Below are positions 24,370 to 33,253 of a DNA stretch of 39,337 nucleotides, in pieces. The notes under the pieces are model-generated. The model was given only the letters and a program-made list of their open reading frames with translations. It was not told where the DNA came from and ran no database searches. Source of the stretch: Thermoprotei archaeon (GTDB taxonomy: Archaea > Thermoproteota > Thermoprotei > Thermofilales > B15-G2); assembly GCA_003650815.1 (NCBI GenBank), contig QMSB01000008.1, positions 1-39,337 of the forward strand, in the 5' to 3' direction. Both the position numbers and the translations under genes were made by a program. Positions within the stretch are counted from its first letter, which is position 1. Each line of letters begins with the position of its first letter.

Positions 24370-25974
24370 ATGTTTCTCACTATGCTATTGACCAAGAAGT
24401 ACATTATAGCTCTGGCACTAATAGCAGTGATTTTAGTAAGCGTCTTATCATTATATTACTTATTACTTCCGAGAGTCTTTAGAACTCCGGTTATCGCAGT
24501 AGTGAAGGTTTATGGATATTTGATAACTGATAGTGATAGAGAGCTGTACATTAAGGTGTTTGAGGAAATAAGGAGAAATGATACCTACAGAGGGGTCGTA
24601 ATTTTAGTGAATTCTCCCGGAGGATACGCGTCGATAGTTGAGGAAATATATTTTTTGATGAGAGAAGTAGCTCAGCGTAAGCCTCTCATAGTAGTGATTG
24701 ATGGAATAGCAGCATCTGGAGGCTACTATGTTTCACTCGCATCAGACTACATCATAGCTTCTCCGACATCATTTGTCGGCAACATTGGAGCTATAGCACT
24801 AGCTCCTTCCATAATAATACCGTCAGAGCTCATCTTAGAGTCAGGTCCCTACAAGTATACAGGGTTTTCGTACAAAAACTACTCTAAAGTGCTAAAAGTA
24901 GCTGCCGAGAATTTCGTCAATAAGGTTCTCGAGAGAAGAGAAGGCAAAATCAAGGTATCTAAGGAAGAGCTGCTTAAAGGAAAACTGTATCCCGGGACCG
25001 TAGCTAAAGCTATAGGACTAGTAGACGAGCTCGGAGGTCTTCCACAAGCTATTGCGAAGATCCGCGAAAGAACCGGCATCAGAGACTACGTCCTAGTAGA
25101 TGTAACTAAGCTCGTTAAAGAAAAATACGTCTTAACGGCTTACGGAGAACTCTTATGGAAAAACAGCACTACATTGAAAGCAAGCGAGCTAATAGAAATG
25201 GGAAAAACTCCCCTACCAGTACTATATCTGTCTCCATACTGGATAACTGACAACAACACTGAGAAAATCGGAGAACTTGTCTCAAAGTACTTATTCAAAT
25301 CACTCAAAACAACAGACTACTCTAAGACCCTAGTCATAGACCTATCTCACAGAAACCTCTTCATACCTCAGCTCATGACCTACTTCTGGGGTAAGCTCAT
25401 CGAAAACAATATCAGAGTGCTCTTCGTCGAAGAAAACTTAGCTAGCATTCTTGAAAAAAGACCACTAGCACTAATGATATTTACACCCGCCAGACCTTAT
25501 TCCGAGGAAGAAGTAGACGCCATTATCAAGTATTTGAGCAATGGAGGAAAACTGATACTAGTATACGACCCCGCATATGCTCTACCAACATATTTAAACG
25601 AACTATCAATAAAACTTGGACTATATTTTGCCGAGGGATACCTCTACGATATGTACAATCACTACGGAATATACAGAAACATCAAAGTTAGTGTACAATC
25701 AGACAACAGCACACTACTCAAGAATATCCACGCTTTGGTCCTATTCACAGCCTCACAAATCTACTGCAACGAGTCTCTCTTTAAGGTTCAAACATACAAT
25801 ACTACAGTTCACAGCTTCTTAGAAGAACAAGGCTATTACACGGTCATTGTCGTTAAGAAGAACACAGTTGCCTTAGGCGACTCTTCATTCCTATTAGACC
25901 CCTACCTGAGCATCGCTGATAACAAGAAGTTCGTAGAGAACTTAGTGCAATACATTAGAGGAGAGGAAAAGTAG
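24370..25974 (+). CDS. SppA-type signal peptide peptidase with C-terminal extension
   Basis: Membrane-anchored serine protease of family S49. One transmembrane helix (about residues 10-32) precedes the protease domain. Conserved parts are LVNSPGGYASIVEEIY, the catalytic Ser in DGIAASGGYYVSLASDY and FVGNIGAI; Lys191 or a nearby Lys should complete the Ser-Lys dyad. After about residue 275 a separate domain of some 250 residues follows, with SNGGKLILVYDP and VALGDSSFLLDP, reminiscent of the DUF4350/GATase-like fold. At 534 residues it is about twice the usual archaeal SppA. tRNA-Pro lies directly after the stop codon on the other strand. Confidence 0.85.
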   Translation: MFLTMLLTKKYIIALALIAVILVSVLSLYYLLLPRVFRTPVIAVVKVYGYLITDSDRELYIKVFEEIRRNDTYRGVVILVNSPGGYASIVEEIYFLMREVAQRKPLIVVIDGIAASGGYYVSLASDYIIASPTSFVGNIGAIALAPSIIIPSELILESGPYKYTGFSYKNYSKVLKVAAENFVNKVLERREGKIKVSKEELLKGKLYPGTVAKAIGLVDELGGLPQAIAKIRERTGIRDYVLVDVTKLVKEKYVLTAYGELLWKNSTTLKASELIEMGKTPLPVLYLSPYWITDNNTEKIGELVSKYLFKSLKTTDYSKTLVIDLSHRNLFIPQLMTYFWGKLIENNIRVLFVEENLASILEKRPLALMIFTPARPYSEEEVDAIIKYLSNGGKLILVYDPAYALPTYLNELSIKLGLYFAEGYLYDMYNHYGIYRNIKVSVQSDNSTLLKNIHALVLFTASQIYCNESLFKVQTYNTTVHSFLEEQGYYTVIVVKKNTVALGDSSFLLDPYLSIADNKKFVENLVQYIRGEEK

Positions 25975-26048
25975 TGGGGCCGCCGGGATTTGAACCCGGG
26001 ACCACCAGGGCCCAAGCCTGGCATCCTACCAAGCTAGACTACGGCCCC
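25975..26048 (-). tRNA. tRNA-Pro(TGG)
   Basis: Acceptor GGGGCCG pairs with CGGCCCC; the discriminator is A. The anticodon loop CTTGGGC in a CCAGG/CCTGG stem gives anticodon TGG. There is no intron. Its 3' end abuts the stop codon of the SppA gene with no intergenic base, so CCA cannot be encoded. Confidence 0.95.
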
Positions 26049-26083
26049 CATCTACTTGTGAGTTTACAAGTAGATAAACTTTA

Positions 26084-27478
26084 CTAGCTGGTTTTTGGAT
26101 AACCTTCTCTCTCTATTATTGACCGAGCAGCTATAACACCGGAAATTGATGCTTGGACTAGTCCTCTAGTCAATCCAGATCCATCTCCTATACAGTATAG
26201 ATTTCTCACGTTAGTTGTCTCGAGGACTTCGTTTACATCAACTCTAAGAGAATAGAACTTGACTTCAACACCATACAGTAGCGTATGGTCTGAGTATACT
26301 CCAGGGACTACTTTGTTTAAGGCATTTAGCATTTCTTTTACATTGACCAAGTATCTGTAGGGGAGTACGAAGCTTAGGTCTCCGGGAGTCGCCGACTTAA
26401 GTGTGGGCTCTACGATAGATCTTTTTATCCTGTCCTTTGTCGATCTTCTTCCCCTAAGAAAGTCTCCCAGTCTCTGGACAATAACGCCGCCGCTTATTAT
26501 GTTAGCGAGTCTTGCAATATATTTTCCATAGGCTATAGGGTCTTCAAATGGTTCAGTGAACTTGGTGCTTACTAATATAGCGAAATTAGTGTTGTCTGTC
26601 TTCTTGTCTTCATAACTGTGTCCGTTGACTGTTATTATATCTTCGTAGACCTCGGCAATTACTTCGCCGTAAGGGTTTACGCAGAATGTTCTTACTTTGT
26701 CGTCGAAGGTCTTAGAATAGTATATGAACTTTGGCTCGTAGAGTCTGCTTGTGAGGTCTTCCATGACCTCTGCTGGAACTTCTACTCTGACTCCTAGGTC
26801 TACCGGATTTACTCTCAGCTTCACTCCTATTTTTGTTAAGTTGTTTTTAAGCCATTCTGCTCCTCCTCTCCCTGGAGCTAAAATAACGTACTTAGACTCT
26901 ACTGTTTTTCCATCCGCCAGCTCTACTCCTCTAACTTTATTTTCCTTTACTATGACTTCACGCACCTCAGTATTCAACATGATATCTACGTTTCTCTCAA
27001 GCTCTTTTTTCATTTTAAGCAAGACTTTTTTACATCCATCTGAGCCCATATGCCTTATTCTCGTATATACAAGCTTTAAGCCGGTCTGTCTAGCCTTCCA
27101 CTTTAAGTAATCAAAGAAATCAGGATCTGGCTCATAGATTTTAGTGGGTGCACCATACTTTAAGTACGTCTTGTCGACGTACTCCATTAGTTCTAAGAGT
27201 CGTTGCTTTGGTACTATCTCGGGTAACCATCCCCCACTTTCAAGAGAGTAATTGAGTTTTCCATCGCTAAATGCTCCGGCTCCGCCCCATCCACTCAACA
27301 TATTGCAGGGTTTGCATCTTAGACACTTTCCCCTCTCTAGTATATTGCATATTCTTTCCCCTAAGTCTCTTCCCTTATCTACGAGCAGTATTTTCAAGTC
27401 TGTCTTTTGAGATAGTTCCATCGCAGCGAATATCCCTGAAGGCCCAGCACCTACAATAACTACATCATATCTTAGCAC
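26084..27478 (-). CDS. FAD-dependent dehydrogenase, COG2509 family
   Basis: Flavoprotein with an N-terminal Rossmann FAD site (VVIVGAGPSGIFAAMEL) and a second dinucleotide-type segment, YVILAPGRGGAEWL. The cysteines in CNILERGKCLRCKPCNMLSGWGGAGAFSDGK, just after the FAD motif, are characteristic of COG2509 proteins and might bind metal or take part in redox chemistry. The C-terminal IGDGSGLTRGLVQASISGVIAA closes the FAD fold. The substrate is not known for the family. Length, 464 residues, is normal. The gene stands alone. Confidence 0.87.
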   Translation of the reverse strand: MLRYDVVIVGAGPSGIFAAMELSQKTDLKILLVDKGRDLGERICNILERGKCLRCKPCNMLSGWGGAGAFSDGKLNYSLESGGWLPEIVPKQRLLELMEYVDKTYLKYGAPTKIYEPDPDFFDYLKWKARQTGLKLVYTRIRHMGSDGCKKVLLKMKKELERNVDIMLNTEVREVIVKENKVRGVELADGKTVESKYVILAPGRGGAEWLKNNLTKIGVKLRVNPVDLGVRVEVPAEVMEDLTSRLYEPKFIYYSKTFDDKVRTFCVNPYGEVIAEVYEDIITVNGHSYEDKKTDNTNFAILVSTKFTEPFEDPIAYGKYIARLANIISGGVIVQRLGDFLRGRRSTKDRIKRSIVEPTLKSATPGDLSFVLPYRYLVNVKEMLNALNKVVPGVYSDHTLLYGVEVKFYSLRVDVNEVLETTNVRNLYCIGDGSGLTRGLVQASISGVIAARSIIEREGYPKTS

Positions 27479-27591
27479 AGACTCACCGGATTATTTTTTC
27501 TTGTGTTAAAGGCTAATTAATTTTATGTCTTAAGAAAACCTCTGTTAGAAGACGAGGACACAGAAAGTCTCTTGCTCACAACCTTAACTCT

Positions 27592-28437
27592 CTACGATAT
27601 TTCTAAAAGATACTTTAGCTCACCTAAGAAAGTTCCATCAACTAAATATATTTCTGCAGTAGGGAGATTGAGCACTTTATTGAGCAAGAACACTCCTATA
27701 AGTTCTTCAGGTCCCATATCTTTTCTGTTTATTCTAATTCCTCCTAGTAGCGGATTGTATGCGGGGACTATGATTATATATTTGATTTTCGGTTCGAACC
27801 CATATATTTCTTTAAAAGTTTTTACAGGCTCTTCAGATACCTTATAGCCTTTATACCTTAGGTAGCTCTCTGCAAGTCTCTCTCTGTTGCAGTCAGCCTT
27901 AATCCAAACTGGCTCTATTACTCGGTAGCCTGTAATATCTCTTAATTCAATAGTTGGATGACTGTGTGCTATGATTAAAACCTCTGATTGAAGAAGCTTA
28001 GAAGAGGGCCAAGCATGGCCATGAACCAGCGATATTGAATTACCTAGACTATCTCTTACCATTTTTCCTCTAGGAGACACTAGCTCTACTCCCTCGGGAA
28101 GCGCCTCCTCTATTCCACCGTCATGATTCCCGGGCACTATCGTCACCTTAACTCTCTTCCCGAGTGCTTGAAGAGTTTCATAAACCATACGCATTTCTGC
28201 ATGCCTAAAACCTAGGACTGTGTGTTTTACATCTCCTAAGAGAATTAGCTGATCTACACTATTCTCCTCTACAAGCCTTAGAATACTCCTTGACAACTTT
28301 CTATGCTGAAACACTACTTTAACTCCTTTCTCGGAAAGCTCGTACTCAAGTCCTAAGTGAAGATCCGCTACTACTCCTATTCTTCCCTCTTTACCTTTAA
28401 TTATCAGCATTTTATCGCTGAAAGAAATTTCATACAT
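27592..28437 (-). CDS. Metallophosphoesterase, archaeal COG1407 type
   Basis: Calcineurin-like phosphoesterase. Metal-binding motifs in order are VVADLHLG, LLGDVKH, VPGNHDGG and SLVHGHAWP. The arrangement and the early ADLHLGLEYEL fit the archaeal COG1407 family, which is distantly related to SbcD/Mre11 but lacks the nuclease partner and capping domain. The physiological substrate is unknown. The C-terminal 100 residues are a lineage-specific extension. A run of T-rich sequence before 28438 may hold the promoter. Confidence 0.87.
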   Translation of the reverse strand: MYEISFSDKMLIIKGKEGRIGVVADLHLGLEYELSEKGVKVVFQHRKLSRSILRLVEENSVDQLILLGDVKHTVLGFRHAEMRMVYETLQALGKRVKVTIVPGNHDGGIEEALPEGVELVSPRGKMVRDSLGNSISLVHGHAWPSSKLLQSEVLIIAHSHPTIELRDITGYRVIEPVWIKADCNRERLAESYLRYKGYKVSEEPVKTFKEIYGFEPKIKYIIIVPAYNPLLGGIRINRKDMGPEELIGVFLLNKVLNLPTAEIYLVDGTFLGELKYLLEIS

Positions 28438-28533
28438 TACGAATTTCCCTTTTAAAAACTACAACAAAAATTTTTCTCAAATCGGTAGGCACTAGAGTAG
28501 CTTAAATAGTACTGAAAATTATTTATTTTTAGC

Positions 28534-28899
28534 ATGATAGAGAAACTCGATGTACTAAAAGCTAGAAGAGCTGTTTTTAGTGGAAGAGTATGGAAAATCA
28601 TTGTCGAGTCTCAGGGAAATTCATGGGAGACATGGATAGTCTATGGACCTAAGATGAAAACCTGCCATATAGTTGTACCCGGAAAACACTGCGACTGCCT
28701 AGATTTTCTGTTTAATGTTATTATAAGACGGAAAAAATGTGCGTGCTATCATATTATAGCGCAAAAGATGGCTGAAGCTCAAGGGAAATACCAAACTGTA
28801 GTATTGAAGGAGGAAGATTTTGTAGAAGTTCTGATCACACAAAAACTAAAGGGAAATATTACTATATGGTCTATGCCTCGACAGCGACTTCAGCCCTAG
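28534..28899 (+). CDS. SWIM zinc-finger protein
   Basis: Protein of 121 residues with a SWIM motif, CxCx(n)CxH: HCDCLDFLFNVIIRRKKCACYHI. The preceding strands (WKIIVESQGNSWETWIVY) are the usual SWIM lead-in. SWIM proteins bind zinc and take part in nucleic-acid or protein interactions; the Shu-complex subunit SWS1 is a SWIM protein with archaeal relatives. A recombination role here is only a suggestion, as no RadA paralogue is adjacent. The 3' end overlaps the convergent ABC ATPase gene by 29 bases. Confidence 0.75.
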   Translation: MIEKLDVLKARRAVFSGRVWKIIVESQGNSWETWIVYGPKMKTCHIVVPGKHCDCLDFLFNVIIRRKKCACYHIIAQKMAEAQGKYQTVVLKEEDFVEVLITQKLKGNITIWSMPRQRLQP

Positions 28900-29584
28900 T
28901 CTCTATTCTCTCGATTTTCCCGTCTCTTATGTAAACTATTCTATCGCTTACGTCTATCATCTTTAAGTCATGCGTGGCTGTGATTACTGTGACTCCCTTC
29001 TCCTTGTTCAAGGTTCTCATTAGGTTTATGATTTCTAGTCCGGTATTTAAGTCAAGGTTTCCTGTAGGCTCATCTGCCAAAACTATTGCGGGATCATTAG
29101 CTAGGGCTCTAGCTATAGCCACACGTTGCTGCTGACCACCTGATAGCTCTCCGGGTTTATGATGAAGTCTATCACCAAGACCTACTGCGTTTAGTAACTC
29201 TATAGCCTTCTTTATTCTCTGCTCTCTCGGGACTCCCGCGAAGATCATGGGGAGCATAACATTTTCTAGCGCCGTCAGGACAGGTATTAGGTTAAATGTC
29301 TGGAAAACGTAGCCTATTTTTCTGCAGCGTAGCCATGCTAGCTCATATGCGTCTAGCTTCGATATATCGACTTCATCTATGTAGACCCTGCCTCTAGTGG
29401 GTCTATCAAGTCCTCCTATCATGTTAAATAGTGTAGTTTTGCCAGATCCACTTGGCCCCATTATAGATAAGTACTCTCCTCTTCTAACTCTTAAATTAAT
29501 CCCGTCAAGTGCTTTAACTACGTACTTACCCATATAGTAATACTTGGCTAAGTCTTCCGTTTCAACAGTATATTCATACCTCAT
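28871..29584 (-). CDS. ABC transporter ATP-binding protein, MacB/LolD type
   Basis: Nucleotide-binding subunit of an ABC system. Walker A is GPSGSGKTT, the Q-loop is VFQTFNLIPVLTALENV, the signature is LSGGQQQRVAIARAL, Walker B is IVLADEPTGNLD and the H-loop is TATHD. The pattern PVLTALENVMLPM places it with MacB/LolD/FtsE-like ATPases that work with FtsX-fold permeases, and such a permease is encoded just upstream with 9 bases between. This group often acts by mechanotransmission rather than transport. The substrate is unknown. Confidence 0.93.
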   Translation of the reverse strand: MRYEYTVETEDLAKYYYMGKYVVKALDGINLRVRRGEYLSIMGPSGSGKTTLFNMIGGLDRPTRGRVYIDEVDISKLDAYELAWLRCRKIGYVFQTFNLIPVLTALENVMLPMIFAGVPREQRIKKAIELLNAVGLGDRLHHKPGELSGGQQQRVAIARALANDPAIVLADEPTGNLDLNTGLEIINLMRTLNKEKGVTVITATHDLKMIDVSDRIVYIRDGKIERIETRAEVAVEA

Positions 29585-29593
29585 ACTACCACC

Positions 29594-30244
29594 TTAAACC
29601 TCAAATCTAAAGGCAACCGCGGGCTCTAATTTAGCTCCCTTATAGGCTGGATATAAGGATGCCGCTAAGCTTATTCCTACGGCAACTACCAGAGAGAGAA
29701 CAAGTAGTGCTGGAGCTGTTGGAAGAGGTAGTGGGACCATTTTCGTGCCAAAGAAAGCTGATGATATTTTATCCATAGGCGCTCCCTGAAAGACTGCTCC
29801 GTAAATTACTGCCGCTACTAGTCCAGCAATATAGCCCACTAATCCTCCTATGAGTCCGATCAGTGACGCCTCTATAAGGAAAAGCTCTAGTACATGCTTA
29901 TCCAATGCTCCTAAAGTCTTCCAAGTACCTATTTCCTTATATCTTTCTGTAACTGCAATTAACATAGAATTAGTAATACCAACAGCACAGACGAGCAGTG
30001 ATATGAAAAGTAACCAATATTGATAGAGTTCTATACCTCCCATACCGCTTACCTGCTGGTTTATAGCCGCCATCATCATCAAAGAATTCATGAAGGCTAT
30101 TCCTAGAACTACTGATGCAGCTGTTATAGCGGCTCTAGTAAACCTCTTCTTAATGTTCTCTAAGCTAAATCTCACAGCCTCAGAGAAGGGAAACTTTATC
30201 TCGCCTATCTCCCACGTCCCTACACGGCTCATATTACTACTCAC
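29594..30244 (-). CDS. FtsX-like ABC permease, small form
   Basis: Membrane subunit for the adjacent ATPase. Four hydrophobic segments are visible: about residues 38-62, 74-97, 128-152 and 182-203. The FtsX hallmark VTERYKEIGTWKTLGALDKHVLELFLIEA follows the second, as in MacB-type permeases. MacB proteins have a periplasmic domain of some 200 residues between the first two helices, but here only about 15 residues separate them. At 216 residues this is a compact permease, probably a homodimer. A separate extracytoplasmic partner may be encoded elsewhere. Confidence 0.85.
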   Translation of the reverse strand: MSSNMSRVGTWEIGEIKFPFSEAVRFSLENIKKRFTRAAITAASVVLGIAFMNSLMMMAAINQQVSGMGGIELYQYWLLFISLLVCAVGITNSMLIAVTERYKEIGTWKTLGALDKHVLELFLIEASLIGLIGGLVGYIAGLVAAVIYGAVFQGAPMDKISSAFFGTKMVPLPLPTAPALLVLSLVVAVGISLAASLYPAYKGAKLEPAVAFRFEV

Positions 30245-30400
30245 AGGAAGGAAACACGACAGATATATATAAATTTAAACCTCAGACATAAGAAACTCTT
30301 TAGGTAAGCAACCGCTCATAGCATGCAATAGTCTGTCTCTTGAGACTTCTTCGCTCATTTTAGAAAACCTATTTATCTCACGTACAGTTAAAAAAGCTGT

Positions 30401-30703
30401 ATGGGTAGGCGCCGAAAGCGTAGAAAAATTATAAGAAGACCTAAGAAAAGAATACCGAAAATATTCATCTGCCCAAATTGCGGAGAAAAGTCTGTTAGCG
30501 TCCGTTTAGATAAGGAAAACATGAAAGTAACAGTTAGATGCGGTGTCTGCGGCTTAACCGGAACATTTGATTTAACACCAATATATCAGCCAGTAGACTA
30601 CTATGGAAAATTTGTAGACAAATTCCATACAGGAGAAATCATACCCGCTAAGAGTGAAGAGTATGAAGGTCCGGGCATATTTGAAACAGCAGATAGAGAG
30701 TAA
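30401..30703 (+). CDS. Elf1-type transcription elongation factor
   Basis: Zinc-ribbon protein of the Elf1 family, which in eukaryotes binds RNA polymerase II during elongation through chromatin. The basic N-terminal tail MGRRRKRRKIIRRPKKRIPK is typical, followed by CPNCGEKSVSVRLDKE and CGVCG. The YQPVDYYGKFVDKFHT part also matches. Archaeal Elf1 is limited to some lineages, including Thermoproteales and Korarchaeota. A TATA-like CTATTTAT lies about 30 bases before the ATG. The 3' end overlaps the GGGP synthase gene, so translation may be coupled. Confidence 0.9.
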   Translation: MGRRRKRRKIIRRPKKRIPKIFICPNCGEKSVSVRLDKENMKVTVRCGVCGLTGTFDLTPIYQPVDYYGKFVDKFHTGEIIPAKSEEYEGPGIFETADRE

Positions 30704-31433
30704 AGGATCAATACACATGACTCTATTAGACCCAGATAAGACATCTCCCGAAGACAGCAAAATAATCGCGTCTATTGCAGAGGAAGCAGGCACTTCAGCC
30801 ATTATGATTGGAGGGAGCCTAGGCGTAACAGAATCTACTGTCTCTCAAGTAATAGATGCGGTTAAAGAGGAGACAAATGTTCCAGTAATACTCTTTCCAG
30901 GAAGCTTAAGCGGATTAAGTCCTAAAGCAGACGCCGTGTGGTTTCTATCAGTTTTGAATTCGACGAATCCTTATTATATAGTAGGAGCTCAGGCTGCGGG
31001 AGCAGTCATTATAAGGAGACACGGCCTTGAGGCAATACCTTTAGCCTACATTATTGTGGGTCAGGGCGGAGCTGCTGGCTACGTCAGCTATGCGAGACCA
31101 GTACCTTTTAACAAACCAGAGATAGCTGCAGCCTATGCCTTAGCTGCACAGTATATGGGCTTCGAATATGTCTACCTAGAAGCAGGCTCAGGTATGCCAC
31201 CTGTACCACCCTACTTCATAAAAGTAGTCAGAAGAGCCATAAACATACCGCTTGTCGTAGGTGGAGGTATAAAGAGCTACGAATTAGCATACAAGGCAGC
31301 GAAAGCTGGGGCAAACATAGTAGTCACAGGTACAGTAGTAGAGGAAGTAGACCCGAACAAGCTGAGGAAAGTACTATCAAGTATAGTGAAGGGAGTACAT
31401 GAAGGCGGCCGTGATAGAGCTAAAGAACCTTAA
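30663..31433 (+). CDS. Geranylgeranylglyceryl phosphate synthase
   Basis: Forms the first ether bond of archaeal membrane lipids from geranylgeranyl diphosphate and sn-glycerol-1-phosphate. It is a TIM barrel: HMTLLDPDKTS near the N-terminus, IMIGGSLGV, VILFPGS, the segment YLEAGSGMP and phosphate-binding VVGGGIKS and VVTGTVVEE. A GTG at 30654 is open; I prefer the ATG at 30663. Elf1 upstream overlaps by about 41 bases, and the convergent CBS gene overlaps by 14. Confidence 0.95.
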   Translation: MKVRAYLKQQIESKGSIHMTLLDPDKTSPEDSKIIASIAEEAGTSAIMIGGSLGVTESTVSQVIDAVKEETNVPVILFPGSLSGLSPKADAVWFLSVLNSTNPYYIVGAQAAGAVIIRRHGLEAIPLAYIIVGQGGAAGYVSYARPVPFNKPEIAAAYALAAQYMGFEYVYLEAGSGMPPVPPYFIKVVRRAINIPLVVGGGIKSYELAYKAAKAGANIVVTGTVVEEVDPNKLRKVLSSIVKGVHEGGRDRAKEP

Positions 31434-32265
31434 ATACAGCTGATAGAAGGTCTTTGTCTTCAATTACACCAATAAGCTTCCCCTTAACATCTAGCACGGG
31501 AAGCTGATCAATATTAAAGTGAGACATTTTCCTCGCACACTCTCTAATGCTTGTATACTCATTAACCTTGATTACTTTCCTGACCATAACATCTCTAACT
31601 CTAATGTCGGGTGGTATTTTGAGCTCCTTTTTAAAAATATACACTATTGTCACTACATCCCAGTCCCACTCTGTCCCCTCAGACGGCGCACTACTAAACT
31701 TCTTTTCACTAGAAGTTATCTCAGCACTTTTAACTATATCTTCTTCGGTGAGTATTCCTGAAAGCTTAGCTTCGTCGTTAAGTGCTATCAGATACTTGCT
31801 TCCAAGCAGCCTCATAACTTCATAAGCTATATTCAGCGGAGTTTTGTCCCATATTGCAGGAACCTGCCTGCGATAATAGGCCTTTATCGGCTCATTTATG
31901 TTAAGTCTAGGAATGACTTTGCTAACTATATCTGCTACAGAAATAATACCTGCTAACTCATCCTCCTCATTAACTACAGGCAGTCTTCTGATCCCATGTT
32001 TTAGCATGAGCTCAACAGCTTTTTTAACATCGTCTTCAACGTGAACAACAACAGGATTTCTAGTCATTAGAAGCGCCAGCTGTTCCTCGTCAGGATTTCG
32101 GAGAAGATCAGTCTTCGTGACCATACCGACAAGTTTTCTAGTACCCTTTTTAACTACGGGAAGCCCGCTTTTCCCGCTCTTTGCCATAATTTCAATTACT
32201 TCACTACGCGACCCTGGAACCTCTGCATAGATGACGCTCTTTGACATAATCTCTCTAACTTTCAT
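31420..32265 (-). CDS. Protein with four CBS domains
   Basis: Protein of 281 residues made of two Bateman modules. CBS 1 is about residues 1-55 (VREIMSKSVIYAEV), CBS 2 about 62-120 (LMTRNPVVVHVEDD), CBS 3 about 125-180 and CBS 4 about 220-281 (VRDVMVRKVIKVNE). CBS pairs bind adenosyl ligands such as AMP, ATP or SAM and usually regulate another protein. No catalytic domain is fused, so it is a stand-alone sensor with an unknown partner. An AGTGATATT precedes the ATG. Sec61-beta lies 15 bases upstream. Confidence 0.9.
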   Translation of the reverse strand: MKVREIMSKSVIYAEVPGSRSEVIEIMAKSGKSGLPVVKKGTRKLVGMVTKTDLLRNPDEEQLALLMTRNPVVVHVEDDVKKAVELMLKHGIRRLPVVNEEDELAGIISVADIVSKVIPRLNINEPIKAYYRRQVPAIWDKTPLNIAYEVMRLLGSKYLIALNDEAKLSGILTEEDIVKSAEITSSEKKFSSAPSEGTEWDWDVVTIVYIFKKELKIPPDIRVRDVMVRKVIKVNEYTSIRECARKMSHFNIDQLPVLDVKGKLIGVIEDKDLLSAVFKVL

Positions 32266-32280
32266 AATATCACTGAAAAA

Positions 32281-32457
32281 CTACAATGGGAAAAGCAGAT
32301 GAGCCAGAATAACCGAGGTTATTAGAATTAAAGTGAAGGCAATAACACCTATTGGAGGAACTTTAAGCCCTCTGGTTTCTTCTTCGAAAAATCTCAGCAG
32401 TCCAGCTCCTGAGAGAAGAGGAGGCGTTTCCGTACTACGCCGTCTTCTGCGAGCCAT
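32281..32457 (-). CDS. secG: Preprotein translocase subunit Sec61-beta (SecG)
   Basis: Missed by the ORF track because it is only 58 residues. Read from the ATG at 32457: MARRRRRSTETPPLLSGAGLLRFFEEE, then a short linker with KVPPIGVI and one transmembrane helix, VIAFTLILITSVILAHLLF. The basic N-terminus, LSGAGLxRFFEE and a single C-terminal helix are the hallmarks of archaeal Sec61-beta, the tail-anchored third subunit of the SecYE translocation channel. It lies between the ZPR1 and CBS genes, all on the minus strand. Confidence 0.93.
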   Translation of the reverse strand: MARRRRRSTETPPLLSGAGLLRFFEEETRGLKVPPIGVIAFTLILITSVILAHLLFPL

Positions 32458-32548
32458 AGTCTCTATATTTTACTTCAATAGTACTTAATTAAGCTTTACT
32501 ATTTTTGGCTCTGCTTGCAATTATTCTCACAGACCTAGATAATATTCA

Positions 32549-33121
32549 TTAATGGCTCCTACTTTCAGAGTCAGAGCTCTCAGGTAAAACCACTTTGAGC
32601 TTAGCTCTTAAATGGGGAGGAGGAATTATTGCACTATTGCCAGTAGGATCTTCTATAATCAGTGTAACTGCCTGTTCACCCCTCTTAACTTTCTCAACTA
32701 AATCTAAAAGTCTCTTAGCTCTGTTCTTTACTTCTGGACTTTCATCCCATAGGAGGAAATCCTCAAGTATATAGGCAACTCTTTCTAAAACACCTTCAAT
32801 ATTAGATATAAAAGCCTCGGCAATAGGTCCTGGAGTAATCTCTACACCTAGCTCTGGAAGCTCTATTTTTCCGTAGCGAGATCTTACAACTCTCACACTT
32901 AAGTCCTCTGGAGAAGATATTTTGTACTCGTAGCGTTGAGCATTTTTTATCTCAAGACAGTATACGTCATTATAGACATAGCCACACTTTTCACATCTCT
33001 CTGAGATTAATGCAACTCTACCGAAATAAGGAATATAGTACTCCGCTAATCTGATAATTAGAGAATCATTTTTACATACGGGACACGTCTCCCTCCTCTC
33101 TGCTATATTACCCATACTCAC
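32549..33121 (-). CDS. ZPR1 zinc-finger domain protein
   Basis: Single ZPR1 module, 190 residues. The zinc finger is CPVCKNDSLIIRLAEYYIPYFGRVALISERCEKCGY, with two CxxC pairs. The beta-rich part carries ELPELGVEITPGPI, followed by the long helix GVLERVAYILEDFLL. Eukaryotic ZPR1 has two such modules and helps fold translation factor eEF1A; archaeal single-module forms may do the same for aEF1A, which is inference. Sec61-beta and the CBS gene follow in the same direction. Confidence 0.9.
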   Translation of the reverse strand: MSMGNIAERRETCPVCKNDSLIIRLAEYYIPYFGRVALISERCEKCGYVYNDVYCLEIKNAQRYEYKISSPEDLSVRVVRSRYGKIELPELGVEITPGPIAEAFISNIEGVLERVAYILEDFLLWDESPEVKNRAKRLLDLVEKVKRGEQAVTLIIEDPTGNSAIIPPPHLRAKLKVVLPESSDSESRSH

Positions 33122-33216
33122 CCCTTATCCAGTGCTTTATCTAGTTAAACATTAATCATAGTCGATTCCTTATATGTTTACGCCTTATTCTAGGACACCG
33201 TTTAACAAAATAGAGA

Positions 33217-33253
33217 AGCAAACAATAAATAGGTAATAGGACTATTGTTTGCT
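33217..33253 (+). repeat. Perfect inverted repeat directly before a start codon
   Basis: AGCAAACAATA (33217-33227) and TATTGTTTGCT (33243-33253) are exact reverse complements of 11 bases separated by 15. The second arm ends on the base before the ATG of the small membrane-protein gene. The loop contains TAGGTAATAGG, which could hold the ribosome-binding site. It may be an operator or an RNA hairpin controlling translation. Confidence 0.6.
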
